A DNA stretch of 64,000 nucleotides from Actinomortierella ambigua (taxonomy: Eukaryota; Mortierellomycota; Mortierellomycetes; Mortierellales; Mortierellaceae). Position 1 is the first letter of the stretch, and each line of letters begins with the position of its first letter. Made by a program: the position numbers and the translations under genes. Positions 58,478 to 64,000 of this stretch are shown here, one piece after another. The notes below the pieces were generated by a model. That model searched no databases, was not told the DNA's origin, and saw only the letters and a program-made list of their open reading frames with translations. The stretch lies in assembly GCA_016098155.1 (NCBI GenBank), contig JAAAJB010000106.1, positions 1 to 64,000 of the forward strand. Direction: 5' to 3'.

Positions 58478-60637
58478 GATAGCATCTGCTAATGTCCAAA
58501 ACAAAATATGATGAACAATTTGAATTCACAGACAATCGTGATGCTAGGATGTCACGATATGTTTACACTAATGATGGCACACGAGGGAGAGAGAGATGTG
58601 GCAAGGAAGCGTGAGATTACGAAGATCGTCCGATACCCCTTTCGCACATGATATCACGATCATCAGTGGACGGTTTCTCCACAAGTGGCTCGTAGAGCAA
58701 TATGGTTTGCTTTTATTTGTTATTTAGTGTCCATACAATACTGTGGCAAATATTGCTGACAAGGCAGTATTTGCCACAACAAGGCCTAAGGTAACAAGTG
58801 CTCTCAACAATATCCTGTGTCTTACAGACAATTTGCACGCATCAAAAAAAAATATAAAGAAAAGGCTGAAGGTAAATGTCATGCCAACCGTGGGGTCGTC
58901 CTAGGACAAAAGGCCTCCAGAGTGTGTGGACTTCGGTTCCTTTCTCCATCCTTCAGCAACACGGCGTATCACTCGGTCTGCTCTTTGCGCGGGTCCGTTC
59001 ATGGTTGCACAAATGTTGAATGTTGGGAGGGCACTTTTTTTTTTTTTTTTTGCTGCCCGTACGATTTCTTGCAAGCGAGTCCACGAAGCGACTATGCCCA
59101 AATACGTTCAAACATGTCAACAAATACACAACGGGGATGGAACTGGAAGCCTCGATAAGAAGAGAAATGAAAACATTGGTACAAACATGGAAAAAGCCGC
59201 TCGTGGACTAGAGAGCCAGACTTCTCGGAGTGTGTCGATGCGATGATAGTGTTGTGCTGCACAGTTGGCGTGGAAGATGGTGTGAGAGCAGGTGGGAGAA
59301 TGCATGTTCTCCCCTCTCCCTTCTTTTTCCCTCCCCACGGCCAGTCATGATGGGCCATGGGTCAAGCAACAGAGCAACAGAGGCAATACCACTTGAAAAA
59401 GGGAGGAAGGGTGAGCTCATCTTGCTTATAGATCACTGAAGAGGCGATCTTTCATGCAACGCCTCCCTCTCATCCTCATCGTGAACGCTATCGCGATAAG
59501 ATCAAATCGATGAGAAGCTTGTTCGTTTTGCATGGGCAGAGACTTAACGTGCCCTCGGAGTGAGGGAGCGCAATAGTCCCTGCAGTCGTCGAGCCCTTTT
59601 TCTCTTCTACCCCGCACCACAACTTTCTCGTGCCTCCTTCACCACCATGACGCTCGTGCGAAAAAAAAAGAGGACGATACTCCGACGGCCTGAAGGACGC
59701 CGTGCTAGTCACCCATCCTGTGGGAAGGAGTGACCAAAGGAGCGAGGGAAATCTTGTGGCGTGCGCATCCTGAGGCGCATGCGTTCATTATCCAAGGTCT
59801 ATTTTAGTTTCTCTAGTCGGCGATGCAAGAGAATGTGAAAATACGAAAAGCCAAAAGACCATGCTAACGGCCTCGTATCAAACCACCTCCTTCACTCTGA
59901 TCTTTCCCAGGAACGATGGTCTAAAGCAGCTAATTTGTATGAGATGGTGGTGTGAAATTCGATTCAACACGCATTGACTTTCTTTATCACCTTGTCGGAA
60001 AGGCATAGAGATAATCTCTCCCCCGTTTTCTTCCCTCACCAGATATGCTGCGATTCTCACCCTTCTCACCTGAGATTCACAAGGTGAGAAGAACATGTCC
60101 GAAGGGACTCTTTCTTTTGCACTAAGGGTCGATAGTGCTGTGCTGCTGGACTAAACGGGAGCAATAGTGTTTTGTTGTTGTTTACCTTTTCTTCCCTCTC
60201 TCTTTCTCTCTCTCTCTCATGTCGCACACTGCTTTCTCGCTCTCTTCTCTTTCAGGAACGCATCAGCCAAAAAGAGTCCCTGAGCTTGTGAGTGCAACCC
60301 CGCCCACTGCCTTTCCCCCTCCCTCCCTGTCCATGCCAATTGACCACACACTGCACCCTCCCCTGCCGAGCAAATTTTAAAAAAGTCCAAACATTCAATA
60401 TCAACTGCTTTTGCTCCTGGATGGGCAAAGCGTTGTTGACATTCAAGATTCTTTTGTTTTCTTCGTTTGTTATCGACTTTTTTCACCTTTTATCTCCTCT
60501 CACTCCTCTCACATTTGCTCACTCACTCTCTTTCTTACTTCTATCCTGCTCTCCATCCTCCTCTCCATTCACTTGCTCTCTCCCCAATCGCCCTCTCTTT
60601 CTTTCTTTCTCCTCTTCCCCCCTATCCCTCTTCTCTT

Positions 60638-60668
<31 letters not shown>

Positions 60669-60778
60669 TCACTCGCATCAACTTCACCCTTTGTTCCTCG
60701 CAAGAGACCATCCTCCTTGCCATCACCTCTTGACTCAACCCAACCCAAACCCTCGGCTCTTTCAACTGACACAACACC
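58478..60778. other. Intergenic region with a strong hairpin
   Basis: 2.3 kb with no supported protein gene or recognisable tRNA. The 3' part (about 60170-60778) is dominated by CT-rich tracts that probably form the promoter and leader of the next gene. The inverted repeat at 58742-58778 is listed separately. Confidence 0.45.
58742..58778. repeat. Inverted repeat (15-bp stem, 7-bp loop)
   Basis: TGTGGCAAATATTGC, loop TGACAAG, GCAGTATTTGCCACA: 14 of 15 stem positions pair. It lies about 265 bp after the SFSWAP stop codon. It could be a transcript-end structure, a tiny MITE remnant or a binding site. Confidence 0.8.
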
Positions 60779-62176
60779 ATGGTGCCTGGAATGGCTGTTG
60801 ACTCGCCCTCGTCAGAACATGCACCATCCAAGGAATCCTCCCCGAGGATCGCCAATAGTATGATCAAGCTGTCTGCTCCAGGGGCACGGAGGCCCAACAC
60901 GCTGATTCTCTCGCGCAGTATCCCAATGATTGATACCATGTCTGCCCCGACAACGCCTCTCCCCATCCCTAAAGAAGTACTGCACGCGTGCTCTCCGCCC
61001 ATCTCGCCTCCACCAACACCTGGAAAACATCACAACCCTGGTGGGCAATCTCCGACACAACTTCCATTTTCCCGATCTCTGAGGCCTCCACCGCGGCCCT
61101 CCACCGCCCAGACCAACAAGAGTCCCAGACCAAAGTCTGTCGTGACACTACTCCAGCTCAGTCAGCCACCTACCGAGGATCTCCCTCCCATTCCAGGCGA
61201 CATGTCCCCCAAACAGAGCACTCTTCCGTCCCCAAATTCACCTGCACCGTCTTCGCATCACAACTTTCTCACAAGGACAGCACGGGCTTCCAGTGTTGGA
61301 CGATACCAAAGCGCCACCCGATCTCAGAGAACAACGAGGCCATTGGATCTAGGCAGACTGCCCCTGTTCAATGTGATGAACAACCTGGAAGAGCCTGCAA
61401 AGGTCAAGAAAGAAGATTCGCCAACCACAGTCTCACAAACAGCGGGAATGCAGTCGAATACAGCAGATGCTCACGTTGCAGAAGCCTCGTCCCACACGCA
61501 CCATGCACGAGAGGTCGAGGTCCCTGCAAGACCAAGGGGTCTGGTGGCGACGCGCTATTATGGGATCGAATCAAGCATGCGCTGGCGCGAAGGAGTTGAC
61601 CCGATTGAGAAGCGGTTTGTGGCCAGCAATGGCACCTTCCGCTGCCAGGATCGGTTTGCCGTCTTCTTTCGCCCTGGCAGCCCCATTGGTCCGGACCAGG
61701 TGGTGACCAAGACCTTTTGGAGCGAGGCATGGCCATATCCGATCGAGACCATCCTCTATGGCACAATGGTCTCATACGATGATCTGCTTCCAGGCATGAG
61801 CTTCCGCGCTGAACAAGACCGCGAGACGCGTCTGCGCAGCATGTCTCTACCTCAGATCACCGAATCCCATCCTTCCAACTGGCCGAGGCAGTACCCGTCC
61901 CAGCACCAGCACCAGCACCAACAGCTGAAATCTGTGTCCTCCTTCCCTCCTGGTACCAAGAGTCGTGACCCACGATATATCACCAGCAAGGGCGTCCAAA
62001 AGATTGCAAAGATTATCGTGCCGATGCCTGACGTCGCTATCGACCAGATGGATCTAGTCCGGGTACCCATTCGGGTGGAGCTTCGCATTTTTGTCGTCGA
62101 GGATCCTCTCCGCATCCATGCCACGGCTAATCTCCTTGGGCGCACTGTCAATGGCACGACTGAATTGTACATCTGA
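60779..62176 (+). CDS. Hypothetical protein with disordered N-terminus and conserved-looking C-terminal domain
   Basis: Single exon, 465 residues, ATG in the context ACACCATGG. Unrecognised. Residues 1-260 are Pro/Ser/Thr-rich with many SP/TP sites and basic patches, so are probably disordered and phosphorylated. Residues 260-340 and 395-465 look globular: LVATRYYGIESSMRWREGVDPIE, FVASNGTFRCQDRFAVFFRPGSP, PYPIETILYGTMVSYDDLLPG, then GVQKIAKIIVPMPDVAIDQMDL and RVELRIFVVEDPLRIHATANLLG. A His/Gln run (SQHQHQHQQ) separates the two. There is no signal peptide or membrane segment. I cannot assign a family. Confidence 0.7.
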   Translation: MVPGMAVDSPSSEHAPSKESSPRIANSMIKLSAPGARRPNTLILSRSIPMIDTMSAPTTPLPIPKEVLHACSPPISPPPTPGKHHNPGGQSPTQLPFSRSLRPPPRPSTAQTNKSPRPKSVVTLLQLSQPPTEDLPPIPGDMSPKQSTLPSPNSPAPSSHHNFLTRTARASSVGRYQSATRSQRTTRPLDLGRLPLFNVMNNLEEPAKVKKEDSPTTVSQTAGMQSNTADAHVAEASSHTHHAREVEVPARPRGLVATRYYGIESSMRWREGVDPIEKRFVASNGTFRCQDRFAVFFRPGSPIGPDQVVTKTFWSEAWPYPIETILYGTMVSYDDLLPGMSFRAEQDRETRLRSMSLPQITESHPSNWPRQYPSQHQHQHQQLKSVSSFPPGTKSRDPRYITSKGVQKIAKIIVPMPDVAIDQMDLVRVPIRVELRIFVVEDPLRIHATANLLGRTVNGTTELYI

Positions 62177-62642
62177 AAACAAAAACAAACACAAAACCAC
62201 CAATCCATTGCATTTCCTTCATTTTTGAGTACTGTATTATTGCCAATAACTGCTCAAATATCCTGGGACCTTGTCATATAGCTCTCTCATAGCTCTTTCT
62301 CATAGCATTTCATTATACCCCCCCCCCCTCCTTCTTTATTACATAGCACAAAAGCTGTTTGTAAAGGACCTCATATATTTCATTCCGAGTTGTGACCAGA
62401 TACCTTTCTCTGTAGGCTAGGATCATGTTTTCGCAAGAGCTTGTTCAGGGTTTTCGTGCCTACTGGTGGCGCTTTTTTTAGGCTCAGAGGTGAGTTCCCA
62501 CGCCCACAGCCAAACCTTCACGCGTGTAACACCATCCCCTCTTCCTCCCACCTGTCTTTCCCGCCCTATTATTTCATTTTTTTTCCTGGGGGGTAACGCG
62601 CATCTTTCCATCATTCAACAAACTTTTTTATTTTTCTCCACA

Positions 62643-64000
62643 ATGGCCACAATCGACCCTCATGCTGGGACTGGACGCGTGGTCCTGCCAACCAATGTCA
62701 AGCCAACTCACTACGACCTTAAGCTGACGCCAGACCTGGTCAACTTCACCTTTACAGGCCAGGTCCTCGTTAGCCTCGACATCAACGAGCCTACCACCTC
62801 CATTACTCTTAACAGCAATCAGCTCAAGATTCATTCCGCTAAACTGACCAACCTTGCCCTGAAAACCGAGTCCAGGTAAAGCGTGCGCCGCTGTGAGTGA
62901 TATTCGCGATAAGATTTACGAGTGCGCAAGTGATTGCGTTTGATCACACTTCAGGTCGATCGTTATCACTCAATCCAGTCTCTCGTCCTCCTTTCCTCGC
63001 TTTTTTTTTCACTATAGCCAAGAAGCCACGGATATTGACATCAACCCAGTGAGCGAGACAGCCACGCTTACGTTTGCAGATGAGCTGCAGCCAGGATCGA
63101 CTGCCGTGCTGCATATCCGATTCTCGGGTGTTTTGAGCGATGGTATGAACGGCTTTTATCGCTCATCGTACAAGGACGACGAGGGCAACACGCACTACCT
63201 TGCCACGACCCAGTTTGAAGCTACGGATGCTCGCAAGGCTTTCCCGTGCTGGGATGAGGTATGAATCTTTTTTTTTTTTTTTCACCTTGAAGGATATAGA
63301 CAAAAAATGTTACGCTCATGTTGGACGATGAACATCTATCGTTCTACTGTTTCCCTACTCATCTTCTTTTTTTCTCTTTTTTTTTTAACTAAAAAAATTA
63401 GCCCGCTCTGAAGGCAACTTTTGACATTACGCTCCGTGTACCCTCCGACCTGGTGGCCTTGTCCAACATGAATGTCATCTCGGAGAAGGAAATTGGCCAG
63501 AGCGGCAAGGTCAAGGGTGACTCCACAAAGGGTCCAGATGCTGCTGCTGCTGGAGGCGAGGGCAAGTCCGTCTCCAAAGGAGATGTACCAATCTCGAAGG
63601 GAGACGTGCCCCTCTCCAAAGGTGACGTCCCACTCTCCAAGGGCGATGTCCCGCTCTCCAAGGGCGACGTTCCCACGGGACAAAAAGGAGATTCTGTGAC
63701 TTCCTCTCAGCCTCTCAAGGAAGTGAAGTTTGCAACGACCCCTGTCATGAGCACATATGTGAGTTCCCTGTCTCCTATTTTTTTTTTTGGGGGGGGGGGG
63801 GGGGAGGGATGGGAGATTATATCGCATGACGTGTGGGCCAAAGCGTTCCATTGGGATCGACTAAACAACGATGGGTGAAACCTATTGTTTTTTTTTTTTT
63901 TGTTTGCAATGCTTAGTTGGTAGCATTCATTGTAGGAAAGTTTGAGTACATCGAGACCACCACCAAGAATTTGCCTACACCTGTCACCTGCCGCGTCTAT
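62643..64000 (+). CDS. M1-family aminopeptidase (puromycin-sensitive/Ape2 type), 5' part
   Basis: Four exons are visible (62643-62875, 63018-63258, 63402-63758, 63917-64000 and on past the window edge), covering about 305 residues of an expected 850-950. M1 aminopeptidases are zinc enzymes that trim N-terminal residues from peptides. The N-terminal beta domain is clear: [88 protein letters not shown], and ATTPVMSTYLVAFIVGKFEYIE. The catalytic GAMEN and HEXXH motifs lie outside the window. Exon 3 holds an insertion of about 65 residues between NMNVI and KEVKFATTPVMS, including five tandem copies of a seven-residue unit. The start ATG sits in CACAATGGC after a pyrimidine-rich leader. Confidence 0.92.
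63570..63674 (+). repeat. Five tandem 21-bp repeats coding for [VIL]SKGDVP
   Basis: Five contiguous units translate to VSKGDVP, ISKGDVP and three LSKGDVP. The DNA copies differ at third codon positions (for example GATGTACCA, GACGTGCCC, GACGTCCCA), while the amino acids are almost constant. Confidence 0.93.

Noticed and set aside
1..64000. CRISPR arrays, bacterial operons, rRNA or phage-like modules
   Set aside because: Nothing of this kind is visible; gene structure is eukaryotic throughout, with spliceosomal introns. I did not identify any tRNA by eye.

Overview
The window looks like a gene-dense contig of an early-diverging filamentous fungus, most likely Mucoromycota and possibly Mortierella-like. 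This placement is inference. It rests on many short spliceosomal introns with pyrimidine-rich 3' ends, a mitochondrial porin, a Ubc6/UBE2J-type E2, kexins, a GPAT3/4-type acyltransferase, a Sel1-repeat protein kinase and a Tigger/pogo DNA transposon. Exon boundaries below come from reading splice sites by eye and from requiring that phases close. They reconstruct 19 complete multi-exon protein genes, two complete single-exon genes, one gene with an unresolved 5' end, and two genes cut by the window edges.

Layout. Positions 1-2.7 kb hold the 5' end of an unrecognised minus-strand gene and an empty intergenic stretch. Positions 2.8-13 kb carry an EF-hand protein, a STYX-like phosphatase with its Cys intact, an Sfr1/Mei5-like recombination factor, a ZCCHC10-like zinc knuckle with a long RS tail, a RidA-family enzyme (minus) and a TSG101/Vps23 ESCRT-I subunit. 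Positions 13-19.4 kb hold a GPAT3/4-like acyltransferase with acidic insertions (minus), 2.4 kb without a gene, and VDAC. Positions 19.7-21.9 kb are an apparently intact Tigger/pogo element with terminal inverted repeats. Positions 22.2-29.4 kb hold a uridine kinase with a UPRT-like tail and a peroxisomal ABCD half-transporter.

Positions 29.7-52.5 kb are mostly minus strand: a CDP-choline/ethanolamine phosphotransferase, an unrecognised secretory protein ending in -NDEL, a small DUF5522 gene (plus), a tail-anchored E2, two tandem kexin paralogues and a full-length YOL075C-type ABCG transporter. Positions 52.5-58.5 kb hold a decayed copy of the first exon of an SFSWAP-like splicing regulator, then a kinase with Sel1 repeats (minus), then the intact SFSWAP gene. 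Positions 58.5-64 kb hold intergenic DNA with a strong hairpin, a hypothetical protein, and the 5' part of a puromycin-sensitive-type aminopeptidase interrupted by a tandem heptapeptide insert.

The genes are mainly unrelated housekeeping functions and do not form a pathway cluster. The local themes are the secretory pathway and ER (E2, CPT/EPT, GPAT, kexins, the -NDEL protein) and RNA processing (the ZCCHC10-RS protein and SFSWAP). I saw no clear new multi-gene system. The most unusual items are the tandem kexins, the SFSWAP exon duplication around a kinase, two GC-AG introns, the transposon, and several lineage-specific insertions in conserved enzymes. Two runs of Ns (11318-11327 and 28732-28741) are assembly gaps. 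Both fall inside introns.
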